Shown piece by piece: positions 23,211 through 35,585 of a stretch of 64,000 nt of DNA; position 1 is the stretch's first letter; each line of letters begins with the position of its first letter. Under the pieces are notes generated by a model. That model searched no databases. It was not told where the DNA came from and saw only the letters and a program-made list of their open reading frames with translations. Location: NCBI GenBank assembly GCA_005408345.1, contig SEMN01000088.1, forward strand, positions 992,001-1,056,000. Direction: 5' to 3'. The translations under genes were made by a program, and so were the position numbers. The DNA comes from Macquaria australasica (taxonomy: Eukaryota > Chordata > Actinopteri > Centrarchiformes > Percichthyidae).

Positions 23211-25368
23211 AGGCACACATCATATTCCGAGTGTGCTTATGCCAAATAACATCACCAGAGATCAGAACAGACTGTTTTCAAGTTCAAAACTTTCTAATTA
23301 GCACAAACACTCAAGACAAGACAGAGTGAAAGAAACATCGAGTAAGTGTGTAAAGTGTTAACTTGTGCTCTTTTTGGAAATGAAGTGTCTGGGATCCTGT
23401 CATTGCTTTCCAGAGAATGGAAAATGAATTCAGTAGTTAAGGTGATTTTGCTGATCTAATAGTACTATTATAAAACGTGTCATACTTTAAGGTATTACTT
23501 ATTATATTCCTCTTTCTCATATAAAAAAGAATACATACTCTCTGTCAAATAGTTGCCTCTGCATCATATTATTTTCCTAAAAACAATCATTTTTAAAAGC
23601 TTAATTCTGCTTTATTACAACTTGAGTTTTAAGATAACATTGTACTCACTATGTTAATTGCTGAGATCTGGTAAATACTGCAATATTGCCAAAAACACAA
23701 GCAGTCAGACGATCAGACGTAAATAGGCCAATAGGTTAGCCCGATTATCCAAACCACTTTATTTTGGAGGTAAAAACAAATGTGAGCGCCCTCAAAATGT
23801 CAGTAATAATCCCTCATGCACAACTACAGCAAGTATGGTAGGTCAGAGTTGAACCAGGAAGTTTGACTCTAAACTACATTGACATATTAAGAGAGCTGGA
23901 TAGAGCATGAGAGGTCAGCCTTGCTGCCCAACCGGGGTACCACAACAAAAAACAGTCCCCTGTGGCCCAAAAAGCATTTTCCTCATAGACCACCGTTATA
24001 AAAGAGACATCTGTAAAGCGTGTCAACACACCTCAAAACTGCAACTAAGGTCAAGTTTTACTCTTTGTATTATGAAGTTTAAAACCATGAAAATTTTATA
24101 TTTATAAAACTTTCACAAAGCTTAGAAAAGTGATTGTTAACTGCTTAACACCATCTCTCATCAACGTAAATGTCTATGTGTTGGGCCGGTGTGCTCAGGC
24201 AGAGACAGTACTGAGCATGTGCAGCCATCACAAAGAGAAAAACTTTTTTGGTGTATGGGGGAACAACTTTCATTGGAATTATCCAGTATCCAGTTCTTGT
24301 AACACATCCATGGGAAACTGTAACAGACTGTTCACCTTCGTTTTCCTGATGGTCTAATCATCAGACTGCTTGTGTTTCTTGCCCTGTTGGACTTTCCCCA
24401 AGTCTCAGCAATGAACTTGGGAAGTACAATGTTATTTTAACCGATAGTACTGACGGCCAGAGGTACTATCTCTAAAAAACCCAAGTAATAATCCACAGTA
24501 TTCCTTTAATACTATCTATTTAGAGATTTACAGTTCTTGCTGCATTTCTAAACTGTCTGAACCGTATGGAGCAGACTGTTTGACACTAGTCACTAGTCAC
24601 CATCACTAGTCCAAATTTTGGGTGGCAAATACAAGCAGCACTTTTCTAAGTCAGCATAACAAGAAACCAATGAAGCCAAAAGAACAAAAGCAGAACAGCC
24701 AACACAAATCTACATGTTCCTGTGTGGAACTGCAGCACACAGGGCAGGTGTCTCAGATGTCTCACTTTGTTGCGTGATAGGAATTTAATTAGGTATTATT
24801 AAAGAAAAGTCTGCAGAATGACCTGTTTTCACTGCTAGCTGTGTTTAGAAGGTGACACATGGTGTCACAGCATTCATGTTGCAGCTGCGTTCACACTACA
24901 GGTGAGGTTGTTTCTCTTCTTTAGAAAGATAAATCCTGTTAAAGCTGAAATCTGTGACTTCTTTTAGTTCAACTATTGACATTTCATTTCTACTGCAGTG
25001 TTGAATGCCAACGTTAAGACTAGCATGTTTGGCAGATATGTGCTGCAATTTGGTCTGATTGCTCTGAGTAGCAGCCTGCTGTCCTTCTGGCGGACAACAT
25101 GAATGAAGTCTGTTCAACCACAGCTGTCACACAACAAATGACACATTTATGGCCACTTTTGAAGCTTCACAAGTTGAAATAAACAGCATTATATGAGTAG
25201 TGCCTAATGTACTTCTGTAGCTAGTGTGGATTTCAACTTTTGTAACGGTTGATTTAAACTTCTGCATCAGATGTAAAAAAAAAGAAAAAGACAGCAGATG
25301 CTTCTTTCAAACAGGAAAAGCAAAGATACACAAACAACAACTAAATGCTGAGGTCATGGTGGCATCAC

Positions 25369-25553
25369 CTGTTCCAGCATGTTCTGCAGTCGCTCCGCCT
25401 CAAGGTCGATTACAAACTTCTTCTCCTGTCTCCGGTCCAGATCCTCCAGCAGTCGTCGGTAGCTGGCATCGTTGAAGTTTTCGACGCAGATGGCGCTGAC
25501 CTGCCAGTTGTTTTGTCCTGCCTTCTCCATGATGGCTTGCAGGATGGCATATC
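25369..25553 (-). CDS. gria4: GluA4-type AMPA receptor, coding exon 4 (amino-terminal domain)
   Basis: A 185-bp exon. With the single G carried over from the previous exon it encodes 62 residues, starting GYAILQAIMEKAGQNNWQ and ending ERLQNMLEQ. It contains VSAICVENFNDASYRRLL and RRQEKKFVID, hallmark AMPA receptor ATD sequence. The acceptor is ATAAG|GA and the donor CAG|GTGATG; the exon ends in phase 0. One unusual position: the segment after FVID reads LEAERL, where mammalian GluA4 has CEIERL as I remember it, so a Cys appears replaced by Leu. Length and phase equal the family's usual exon. It lies within the dimer-forming lower part of the ATD that governs subunit assembly (family knowledge). 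Confidence 0.95.
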
Positions 25554-26189
25554 CTTATACAGTCAGACACGGGACAAGACACATAAGAATCAGAATTGGG
25601 TTTAGAGCTTAATCAATTTATTTATTAGATCATAATGCATAATAATGTTCAAAACAGTCATCATGGAAATTTTCAAATCAATGTGGTGGACACTCACTGA
25701 AAATGTAAGAACTTTTTTCTTTTGGGACATTTTCTATTGTCAAAATAACATTAAGTGCTCCCTGAATGCTTTTTAGTTGTCAGTGTAACCGCTCCTGAAT
25801 ATGTTTACTGGTGAAACTGAGGCTGATATACTTCCTGGCTGACATATGGCACACTGGGCCATGTAAAGTGATGAAAACACATTGCTCATAATTGCTGGTT
25901 TGAAACGCAAACTGGCTTTAGTTGACACAACATCCTTGGAGAGACAACCCCTTTCCAATCTAAAAGAAACTGCGCTGAAGCAAACTCTGCTAAAGCTTTT
26001 ATCTTTTACCAACCAGATCTCGGCTTCTGGTCCAGTCGGGGAAACAGGCTCGTCTCCGTGAGTCGGATGTAACACTAGACTCTGAAGGGGAGGGACCCTC
26101 GCTGTCAGGTTTGTGTATAAAGAAGATGAGTGTCAGAGAGGAAACTAGGGAGCTGTGAGGGCGGCTGTTCTCCAGCAGGAACAGATGTC

Positions 26190-26360
26190 CCCCTTAAACG
26201 GCCCCTCCTGGTGGCCATCACAATCTGGCAACCCGTCTCCCTTTGCTCCCAATTAGTGGATTAACCTGTGCTCTGGCAACCCGGCTCCCTCTCCACGTCC
26301 TCTATCCCCTCCCCAGCCTCTTGCTCCCCATTAGAGGGAAGTCTGTGCCAGGAGGGACTG
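26190..26360. repeat. Imperfectly duplicated GC-moderate block
   Basis: The motif TCTGGCAACCCGTCTCCC, then TTGCTCCCAATTAG and CCTGTG, is followed about 50 bp later by TCTGGCAACCCGGCTCCC, then TTGCTCCCCATTAG and GTCTGTG. The order of submotifs is kept while spacers differ. It is unlike the AT-rich surroundings. Confidence 0.5.
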
Positions 26361-27289
26361 CTGTTTGAGGAAACACACAAATGGAAAAACACACACATGC
26401 AAACACACACACACACGCACACATGACTGTATCATCTCAGACTGTCCTCAGTTACTCCTAGAGAAAGAACTGGTTCATGACATTTTGGCTAGAACTCCAC
26501 AACCGTTGGGAAGCCAGATCCCAAGTGGGACGCAATCATTGTTCATTTTCTCAGTCATAACAACAACAAATGGGGTGGCATGTTGAAAAAGATGAAAAAA
26601 ACCAGGAAATTCAAAATGTGCTTTGAAGAGGCCTTTACTGTACAAGATGCTGGTGTCAGAGCGGGACCTTTGGGACAGACACATTTTTCCCTTTATTTTT
26701 TTATGCCTTTATTATTAGTTGACATTAGAGAGACGACAGGAAATGAGGGGAGAGAGAGATGTGGAACAACATGCAACAAAGGTTCCCAAATCGCTGACGT
26801 TGCCAGTATTTGATATTTTTGTGCTGTTACACTTTTTAACACCACATCTCTGGTTTTACACACACACAAGAAAAAGAAAATACAAAATCTGTTGAAGGTG
26901 GAAGTAAACAAGCTTCCATTACTGCACGGCATCTCACTCGTAAACCTGCGCAATAACACTGTAATGTATGAAAGGGAGATCATGCATAACCTGCTACGTG
27001 TAAACAAATATATACTCATTGAAATGCCATTGAACTAAAGTATATAATCTAAATTTCTTCAAGTTTTCAATTACGTTTTGTTCCACCAGCCTTTTCTCTG
27101 TGAAATTCATTCTACTTTAATTCAAACCCTCATGTCTGCAGTCTGAGCAGCATGTCAACAACTGACCAGGGAAGTGTTTCCCAGCGGTGTGCAGCATGAC
27201 CTCTTGGGGTGGGTAAGCTGGGTAAGATCAGCTTGCTAGTGGTAATGCTAACGCAGCTACGGCCGTTGATCACATGACCTTGCAGGTCA

Positions 27290-27600
27290 TAGTGGTCCCT
27301 CGACACCTTGAGTGCTTTGAGCTACATGCTAACGTCAGCATAGCAACATGCTAACAATGACGATTCTAACATGCAGTTGTATGGCAGGTCTACTGTTCAC
27401 CGCACTCTTAGAGTGTCAGCATGCTAACATTTGCTGATTAGCACTAAACATAAAGTACAGCTGAGGCTAGATGAAAAGGCAGGATATCACCAGCTTTATT
27501 AAAACTCTTCCAGCAGGGAGCGTGGATATCCATCCAATAGTTACGGAGATCAAAGTGGTGGACCCACAGACTGACACTGACATCCCTAAAGCCATCCATC
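27290..27600. repeat. Dispersed repeat family G, copy 1
   Basis: Contains CAGCATGCTAACATTTGCTG and ATTAGCACTAAACATAAAG then TACAGCTGAGGCT, closely related to 61620-61790, followed by a block about placing a trapezoid of CAAAGTGGTGGACCCACAGACTGAC-type words in altered form. No coding capacity. The same family recurs at 55420-55980, 58200-58620 and 61130-61990. Confidence 0.6.
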
Positions 27601-29612
27601 AGTTCCACCTATTAAACAGACAAGCTTTTTAACTATCCATTTTATTTCTTATTCTTCTCTACACCATTTTTAAACAAGCTGTGCATGTGTGTGTGTTAGA
27701 TTTTACGTGTGGAGTTGTCCTTCTTGGGGACATAAGATAGTTGTTGAGCAGCAGAACTGTCTGTTAATTGATCAATCTGAGTCCATGTTTACAATGTGCA
27801 TCTGTTTTTTTCTCCAAGGAGGAAAACCCAAATCAGAAAAACGAGTCTCCAGTTCTCCTGGTGTGAACACACTTTATTTCCTTACCTTAACATTTACTTT
27901 GTGTCTACCTGCCCAGGGACTGCAGACAGGTTGTAGCTGGTAGCTAAATCTGACATAAAACGTCTCCTCTCCGTACATGGTCCCTGACAAACATAATACA
28001 AGGACAGACTCTGTGCAGGGTGGGATGCCACAGACTGCGCTAAAAACGACTCCCTGTGGTAGCTGCAGCTACTTTGCTGCTATTGACTGTATTGACGGGA
28101 GCTGTTTCAGCTAAAAATGAGCAGCTGTTTGTTTGAGCTCAATGTTTGTGTGTTGTGGTGTGAAACCATAGTATGTCATTACAGGGGTCTGCTCCTATCC
28201 TTTTGGTTTGGTGCAGAGTCAATCCAGGGCAGAGCTGTCTGGCAGCATGATAGTGTAATGTATAACCTAGATCGTAAATAAAATGAAGTAGTGGAATTGC
28301 CCTTTATGCTTTGAACTATCTAAAGTATATGGGCCTACACTTTTCATTTTTATCACAATACGACACCAGACTGCAGAGTAATAGCTTATTATGAGGAGTC
28401 TCGGTGGTGCAATCAATTTCATTTATTTGAAAAAGGTTATTTGCAACTGTGCAGATAAACACAGCTTAATCCATTCCTCACACTTTTGCCATTGTGCTTT
28501 TGGTTTTGGAAATGTGATAAAACAAAAGATCACCCTCCAATCTCTCTAGATACCGAGTATAGCTTAGCAAATGGTCAATTGCAATTGTCCTGTTTTGAAG
28601 GTGGAATGATGGTTCTACAATAGAGTATGACCCCTGCAAATTAGGGCAATGGAAATCGGTAGAGTTTTTGTCATTCCAATTCATAATTCTTTAAGCTTTT
28701 ATCAGAGCCACAACAGAGCCAACAACAACAAAAAATCATCAGCTAAGACTAGCCTGCTTGTCCTCAGAGAGGACGGGACACACAGTGCTGTTTGAGGATG
28801 AGGAAGATGTCCCAACATGCCAGCAGGAGTTCAGAAACATGGTGGACATGCCATGGACTGTTTGTTCCACTTGACGTGGCCCTCACAAAGAGATCAGTCA
28901 CATTTCACATGATATCTCATCTGGAATCGGTTTGTCTGATGTTAGTCTCTGAACGGAAAAATCAACATTTTTTATAGTCATTCATGTCCCCCAACTTTGG
29001 AACAACTTGTCTCAGAAGAGAAGTGAGGATTAAAGAACAAGACTAAAACTCTACAGCAATGCTAGCAGCTCTGTGAGACTATACTTGAGCACAGCAGTGA
29101 TATGAGGCGACGCTCTTGAGGTACCGCTATGACCTTCAACGATAAGGATCACATGGAGGACTGAGCCAGCTGAAGGAGTCAGTGGGCTTCTTTTCAGTAG
29201 CCTTGCTAGCTGTATACTGTAATCAACCTGCTGTGTGTCTTTATTCTTTCACTTCTGTTTTGTTTTGACGAAGGAGTACCTATTTGCTTTGAATAAAATT
29301 AAAATATCTGACATTATACGCCCTGAGAATATTCACGCAAACATAACTTCTAGTTCTACTTCACTTTCAAAAATCAATTCCTACTGAAATGTATCAGTTG
29401 TAATACTTTTTAATCAAAACTCACAGTAAACATGCTAGCAGATTAGCTCACTTGTGGTAATGCTAGCTCAGCTATGTGAGCCTGGCCTTGCAGGTTGTAA
29501 TGGTCTCTCTCGAGTCTCCCTAACCTCAGAGCGCGTAGAAGACACAAAAATGAGAAAAACATTTCGATGAAAACTAGACTAAATATTTTTTGACAAATCA
29601 ATCCCAACTCAA

Positions 29613-29690
29613 GGTTCACTTATTAGCTTTTTCCAGGGCTTTCGACCCCATCACACCGTCTTCATTAGCAGATGGAGTTTGCTCAGTTGT
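29613..29690. mobile_element. Foldback family, half copy
   Basis: GTTCACTTATTAGCTTTTTC, then GGCTTTCGACCCCATCACAC and GTCTTCATTAGCAGATGGAG, match the reverse complement of 13440-13540. The second arm is missing. Confidence 0.45.
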
Positions 29691-30489
29691 CTCTAAGATG
29701 GATATGTTGACATGCATGCTCACTAGTTGTTATGATTTTATCCACAGCACTTTTATGAATTCAATTAGACTAAAAGGCAGTGCTCGAAGTGGGCCGGTAC
29801 ACTGCTACATTTTACTCTTTGGTGTACCGTGACTATTTCTTACGCAACGGCACTTCTCACGCGCTGCCGGTACTCTTTTCTGCCCTATCCATATCATATC
29901 CTCTGGGCGATTCATATTGGCCCTAAGTAAACTGCATTAGGCAGGGGGCAATAATGACGCTCACCTGTTCCCATTCTCGGCAGAACTTGTTTTTTTCCAC
30001 TTCAAGCACTGCTAAAAGCTCTTCATTTTTTGCTGAAAGATCAAATTACTAAAATGTGACTAAAACTAATAGAAATTTTCATCAAAAGACTAAAACTAAA
30101 TCAAAATCAGGAGTCGACATGCCCACTATCCCACCAGATACAAATGAGCAGCTGGAGTGAGTTGTTTGTGCAGTATGTAACAACATGATATCCCATCATG
30201 TCCTATTGTGCCGCATGGTGTACACTACGCACGGACAGGAAACCACAGCAGTGGCAGTCAAGACAAGTAAAGCGCGCAAAGGGCCAGCTGATTACCAGCT
30301 GATAAATGTGTAGCCCTGGGGCTGTATGTGGAGCAGCAGCCAGCCGCAATCAACATCAGCGTCAAAGACACAGCCACGGGCTAGTGTGCAGACTGATGCC
30401 AGCGCATGTTGTGCTGATTGGAGCAGAGATGGACACTAGATGGAAGCAGCTGCAGCATGTGAAGAGTAGAGTAAGTACACGTCTGGGTT

Positions 30490-31060
30490 TGTGTGTGCAA
30501 TTTCTGCCTCTGCTTCATCTTTCCCTCCCTGTTGTCCCATCTTTACCCTCCAGACTGATGCATACTGTCAGTGTCTGTCTACCGAGCCTCCATCCTTCCT
30601 CCTTCCTCATGGAGTCAGTCCTTTTCTTTCACCTCTCGCTCTCCACAGAGTACACAGAGAGGCTTATGCTTTTAAAAAGAGCCATTCATCGTGGCCTGTA
30701 CACACTGCTGCTACCAGTCCATCGTCTTTTTTCCTGCTCTCTGCTCCCTTATTTCCTCTTTGGCACTTCTCTCCACCTCATCTCCCCTCAGTTTTCATAT
30801 GCATGCTTTCATCTCCTCTCCTTTTGTTACCTATCCTCTCGTTTCCTTTCCTCTCCTCTTGTCTCCTCTTCTCTAGTCTCCTCTCACTTCCTCTCCCTCC
30901 CTTTCCTTTCCTCTCCCTTCCTCCCTCCTTGTTTGCTCTCATCTCCTCCATTTCTTCTCCTCTTCTTTTAAATCCTCTCCTCTTGTTTTTCATCCTTTCC
31001 TTTGCTCACCTCTCCTCGTCTCCCCTCCAGAACATTTCCTGGATCCATTTTTTATTTCAT
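30490..31060. repeat. Pyrimidine-rich low-complexity tract
   Basis: About 570 bp strongly biased to C and T on the plus strand, with CCTCTCCTCTT-like imperfect repeats densest at 30830-31030. On the gria4 transcript it is a purine-rich (GGAGA) tract. The long overlapping open frames here (Ser/Leu/Pro-rich on plus, Arg/Glu/Gly-rich on minus) are compositional artefacts. Confidence 0.85.
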
Positions 31061-31216
31061 CTTTATTTTCATTTTTATTCTCCTATCTTTGCCTCTTTCA
31101 TTTTATCTTTAAAACATTTCCATTCTATTTGTATTACCTTTTATATATTTTTTTTCTGTGTGAGTGTGTACACAATAATGGGAATTCTAGGAAGACTAAT
31201 AGGAACAGCACTCACT

Positions 31217-31241
31217 ACACACACACACACACACACACACA
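31217..31241. repeat. (AC)n microsatellite
   Basis: About 12 units. Confidence 0.95.
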
Positions 31242-31491
31242 GTGCTACAGTATCCAGCCCCTTGTATCTCTGGTGCTTTGATGCAGGGAATCAGACTGGC
31301 GCTCATTGACTGAGCTCAGCCATGCGTGGGCTGATTCTACATTATAGTCAATACTGGATGAATGCCTGGCCCTGTGTGTGAAAAAAATCCTCAGGCCAAA
31401 GTGCTGCAGCCTGCACCCAAAAGCCTTCTGAAAAGCACTCGCATGCGCATACTGAACACTAACACGTACATTTACAGTCAGGCACTGCCAA

Positions 31492-31494
<3 letters not shown>

Positions 31495-31536
<42 letters not shown>
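31495..31536. repeat. (AC)n microsatellite
   Basis: About 21 units. Confidence 0.95.
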
Positions 31537-31538
<2 letters not shown>

Positions 31539-34500
31539 ATCCTCTAACAAAAGACAGAAGCCCTCATGACATATTTGTGGCTTTAAAATATGCAAGTGTG
31601 CCTCTTCAGAAAAAACTGCCTGACTACACTCTTACTAGCACTACTGCTTCGTGGACAGAGCGTGCAGTACAAAAAGCCCACAAGAAATACAAAAAAATAA
31701 CAATCTAAACAAAGGACTGTGTCTGAGCTCGCACAGCAATAGTAATTCTCCATTTAGCTTTTCCAGCCTCCTGCAGAAAGAATGCCGCATGATTTTTAGG
31801 ATTGTAGAAAAATGCTTGTGCAGAAATTTGCTTTCATGCTATGCCAGGCAGCAAAACCGATTTCAACTCATCAGCTAAAGCTGATGGGCAAAAGAAATGA
31901 GTAAGGGACACTTAGAAAAGGAAATAAATGTATGAATAACACATTAATAAAGAAGAAAGACAAGTTATGGAGAAGGAGGATGAATAAAACTGACCAGATG
32001 AAAAACAAATGTCTGTGAATGTTTCATTACAACTGAAATAAAATGCTTTCAAATACTACTGGAGTAAAGAAATACTACAACATAGTCTTCATTTAGGTGA
32101 AGGAATTGTAAACTGTTTAACCACTACAGGAAAAAACATTTACATGCAGCATTGACTAATACAACTCCAGGTCATAAGTACATTTCATTCAACCACAGCT
32201 AGTAATAGCACCCATGGGGAGCCAGTCATGTTTTTCGTATCTGCTATGTTGCATCCAGTATATCATATTCTTGACAGCCAGTGTTTCCCACTGTTAGGAT
32301 GACAGCAACTTCAGCAGGACGGCAGAGCCCAAACATCAGCGATCAGTCAGTTGAAATAAGTTGCCGGCTGCTGACTGACTTCAGCACCATGGACAGAGCA
32401 TCAGTAAGGCTGTCAATTCAGCAAATACATAATTGATCTAATCAATCTGAACGCAACACACTGTTTATTCTAAAATAGACTGCACCGGATCTCGTTTTTT
32501 AATTATTTTTTTTACCGCAACTTTATTTGAAAGTTTCATTGAATACAAAAATGCACAGAAAAAATAAAGAAAAAAAAGAATAAGCAAATTGACGGAACAA
32601 AGTATACGCATTACAGACAGATACCATTTTTTAAAGCATTTCTATTAACAGAAGATTAATTAATGTAAAGGTTGAATTCTTTTAAGAAAAAAATAATAAA
32701 GGTTTGGTACAAAAATAAGTATTTGGCTAATAATAGAATTGAATTTATAAGGTAAACTAAGGTTTTTAGATTTCTGAAAATTAGGAAACAAAAGTCATGT
32801 TGTAATAATAGAAAGAAAAATCAGAATGTATTAATAATAATCTTGCAGTCTGAAACACAGTTAAGTAGTGTTTCAGAGTGAGTTTTCTATTTCCTACATT
32901 TTAGTGGTGGTTCAAATTTCAAATAAAAAGTGTCAGCCCTAGCTCTGAGCAACAGGAACACTGTGCAGACTGCAGACTAAAGGGCAGCATGTACTGTACT
33001 GACACCGCCTTTAAAGTGTTTTTGCAGAGTTTTAGACGTCCGTCAGTCATCTGTCTCCTGGACACAGAAGTGCTTGTATTTCTACAAATGTATCACTCCA
33101 TGTGTCACATGTCAACACACGCCTCTGTTTTTCTTTAACGTTTCAATTCTCTTGCTCCTATTTTCTAAATGTTGTGAACTTGTGAAATTTCAGCATCACG
33201 TCATGGTTGGATTGTTATTTCACAACTATTTTCTGATTTCTCACACAAGTTTTCTTGCAGTCAGCAGCCAGAGGTCATTGCTGGTCATTGTTTGAATTTG
33301 ATTTGTTTACCAGAAAGCACATTAAACCTTTGAACTCTGCAATAAAAATGGTACGTGACTTTGTTCCGATTATGCAAACAGCGACCTCCCACGGCCAGTT
33401 TGCAGGCCGCTGTAGGTCAGTTTTCAGAGGGTTAAGTGTCTAATATTTGAAATGATCATTACAGTCCCTTTTAAATCTGGAGGTAAGCGACTTAAGTCTT
33501 ATATCACACCATAAGATCATCTGTATTCCTGTCACAGACTAATGTTGATCTCGAATCAGTTGCAATGCCAGATTGAGGCTTCAAGCAACCCAAACGTCAA
33601 GGTTGCATGTCTGTAGGGCAGCACAGTCTTACAGCTAGGAACCTTTGTTGTGTTTTTTGGAGAACACTTGATCAGATACAAGTAGGTTTTGTTGAGAGGA
33701 GAGGAGGCTTTTTACCCAGTCAAGCGTGTACGACCTGAGATAAGAGAAAAAAGAGGCAGGGAATGAGTTGTTCTGAAGGGAGGCCATCCTGATACGATCC
33801 TCACTGTGAAGCCCCTATACAGCCAATCTGCTCCAACATTCACTGCAGTCCCCACAGCAGCACAGAGAAAGAATGAAAAGCCCTGACTACCTTCTGGAAA
33901 TTGTATGAAAGCGAGATGCGGAGATGTGATCCAAGCAGTAGCCCATATCCATTCTGTCTTGTAATGGAAATGTGACGCGAGGGGGGGTTGTAAGTACAAA
34001 CCTATTGACTTTGTGAGTGTGTATGTGGTGAGAGAAAAGCGAAGACTGGGTGGGTGACAAAAGAAATGAAAAGGGAAAGAAAAAATCCAAAGGGAGAGAA
34101 ACAGAGAAAGTGAGAAACACATAAGGATGAGAGAAATACATGCTTCTCGTCCTCAGGTGGGGAATCGAGCCAGAGACAGATGGAGAGAGAGGTCCAACAC
34201 TATCCACAACACTTCTAAAAGCAGCTGCACTGCAATATTGATCACTTGGTGGCCCAAAGACATGTTGTGGACAAAAAAACAGCCATTATTTTAGAGGCAC
34301 ATCCATTCACACCTCTCTGTTTGCCATATCTGGGGCATGAGGGCAAAGAAACACCATGTACCTGCCTGCTGACAATTCAACATTTATTGCAAGCAAATTA
34401 TTTTGAATTAAATGTACCTTTTTAGTGAGGGCAGGTTAATGTAAAGTTTGAGAGCGGCAGACAATTCCTTCAAATTAAATGTATTACAGAAAACTAAAGA

Positions 34501-34599
34501 TAAACCATGCACTTAATCCAACAAGTCCTCAAAGAGATTCTTAACTGTACAAAGCCACAGACATTGACATAAACTGTTTTTTAATGTGTAATGTGATTT

Positions 34600-34715
34600 T
34601 GTTTTTGTGTTTGCTTTACTAACTGTTTGTCTGTATTTTTATGTTGTTTGGTGATCCAAAGACAAATTTCCACCCTGGTGGACAATAAAGATATATTCTA
34701 TTCTATTCTATTCTA
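34600..34715 (+). mobile_element. LINE-type 3' tail ending in (TATTC)n
   Basis: The sequence reads through CAAATTTCCACCCTGGTGGA and CAATAAAGATA directly into four TATTC units (34693-34715). The layout (GG-GACAATAAAG just before a short tandem tail) mirrors the LINE end at 4620-4681 and is typical of 5'-truncated non-LTR insertions in fish. No coding part remains. Confidence 0.55.
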
Positions 34716-34779
34716 ATTTGTCAGTGCCAAAAACAAGTCTCAAACAAGATTTGTTTGATCCACCATCTGTATGTTTAAG

Positions 34780-34960
34780 GTTTGGTTAAATTAAGGCAAC
34801 TAAACCTACTTAGTTAAGGTTAGAGAAAGATCATGGTCATGGCTAAAAGAAACCACATCGCGCTGCTTCCTACTTTGCTTCTGACTGACATGGGATTTAG
34901 CTACTGTTTCATTCAGTTATGTGAATAACGAACTGAATTACCAAGACGTCGGTTCATCAA
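34780..34960. repeat. Dispersed fish repeat (GTTAAGGTTAG type)
   Basis: GGCAACTAAACCTACTTAGT followed by TAAGGTTAGAGAAAGATCAT resembles 1505-1560 (GGCAACTCAAAGCACTTGC and TTAAGGTTAGGGG). It belongs to a class of common non-coding repeat in percomorph genomes; identity is by impression only. Confidence 0.4.
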
Positions 34961-35345
34961 AATGGACATCTTTAATTGCAGATAACAGCTGGGGAAAGAT
35001 CAGTAAGTACACTTTGTTTTAGCTTTAGCTAATGTTAGCTACGGCTATCTCACCTGGTAGCTTTCACTTGATATAGCTTTCTTGTTTTATCGTCTGTTTC
35101 TCTGAGTGCAGTAAGTGTTTGACAGCAAGTGCAGTTACTGCAGTTTGACTTGGTTTTTACCTCCATTTTGCAGTTACTGTAAATTCTACAAGCTGTTTTC
35201 TCAGAAATTACACATTTCTATGGCATAATACAAAAAATCAGATTCTGGTCTTAACTAAATTTAGACCACATGAGAAGTTACTGTTACACCTTTTATATAA
35301 GCTTCCAAAAGAAAAAGACAAAAGCGGCCCATCCTCGTCACTCAC

Positions 35346-35585
35346 CTCGGTCGGTGTCGTACAGGAAGACGAACTTGTTCCAGTCGTAGTGGTCGAGGAG
35401 GGACAGGAGCGCCCCCCTGATGGACGGCCGGAGCTGCAGGGTGAACTGGCTCTCGCCCTCGGTGGGGAAGCTGGGCGTGATGAGGGAGATGTGCAGGGCG
35501 CTGCAGAAGGACGTCAACGTGTGGACCGAACGCTTGTCATACAGGCCGAAGATGGCGAAGACACCGCGGGAGTACTGGGAGCAAA
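35346..35585 (-). CDS. gria4: GluA4-type AMPA receptor, coding exon 3 (amino-terminal domain)
   Basis: A 240-bp exon encoding 80 residues of the amino-terminal (LIVBP-like) domain of an AMPA receptor subunit, a glutamate-gated cation channel of excitatory synapses. The product contains CSQYSRGVFAIFGLYDKRS, ITPSFPTEGESQ and FVFLYDTDRG, which match GluA4 better than GluA1-3 from what I know of the family. The acceptor reads CCCCAG|TT and the donor G|GTGAGT. The exon enters and leaves in phase 1, joining perfectly to the GATATGCC start of the next exon. The Cys near its start is the first member of the conserved ATD disulphide; its partner is in the exon at 16174-16341. It corresponds to roughly residues 83-163 of the precursor. 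The exon encoding the preceding ATD segment was not found in the window. Confidence 0.95.

Larger units (their letters stand above)
21287..25368 (-). other. gria4: gria4 intron 4 (exon 4 to exon 5)
   Basis: A 4.08-kb intron with donor GTGATGCC and acceptor CCTCGCAG. It contains (AC)n at 21533-21567, a 27-bp direct duplication at 22761/22893, (CT)n/(CA)n at 23013-23061 and (AGG)n at 23175-23210. The remainder is AT-rich unique or old repeat sequence. Confidence 0.85.
25554..35345 (-). other. gria4: gria4 intron 3 (exon 3 to exon 4)
   Basis: A 9.79-kb intron with donor GTGAGTGA and acceptor CTGTATAAG. It contains an internally duplicated block (26190-26360), a probable dispersed fish repeat near 26690-26800, a GCTAACATGCTAACA-type repeat (27290-27600), a foldback half-copy (29613-29690), a pyrimidine-rich tract (30490-31060), two (AC)n tracts and a LINE tail (34600-34715). 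31640-34500 shows AT-rich sequence without anything I can name. Confidence 0.85.

Noticed and set aside
30306..31309. Open frames of 221 and 272 codons in the pyrimidine-rich tract
   Set aside because: Ser/Leu/Pro composition follows from C/T bias. No domain, splice context or codon pattern supports a protein; overlapping frames are equally open.
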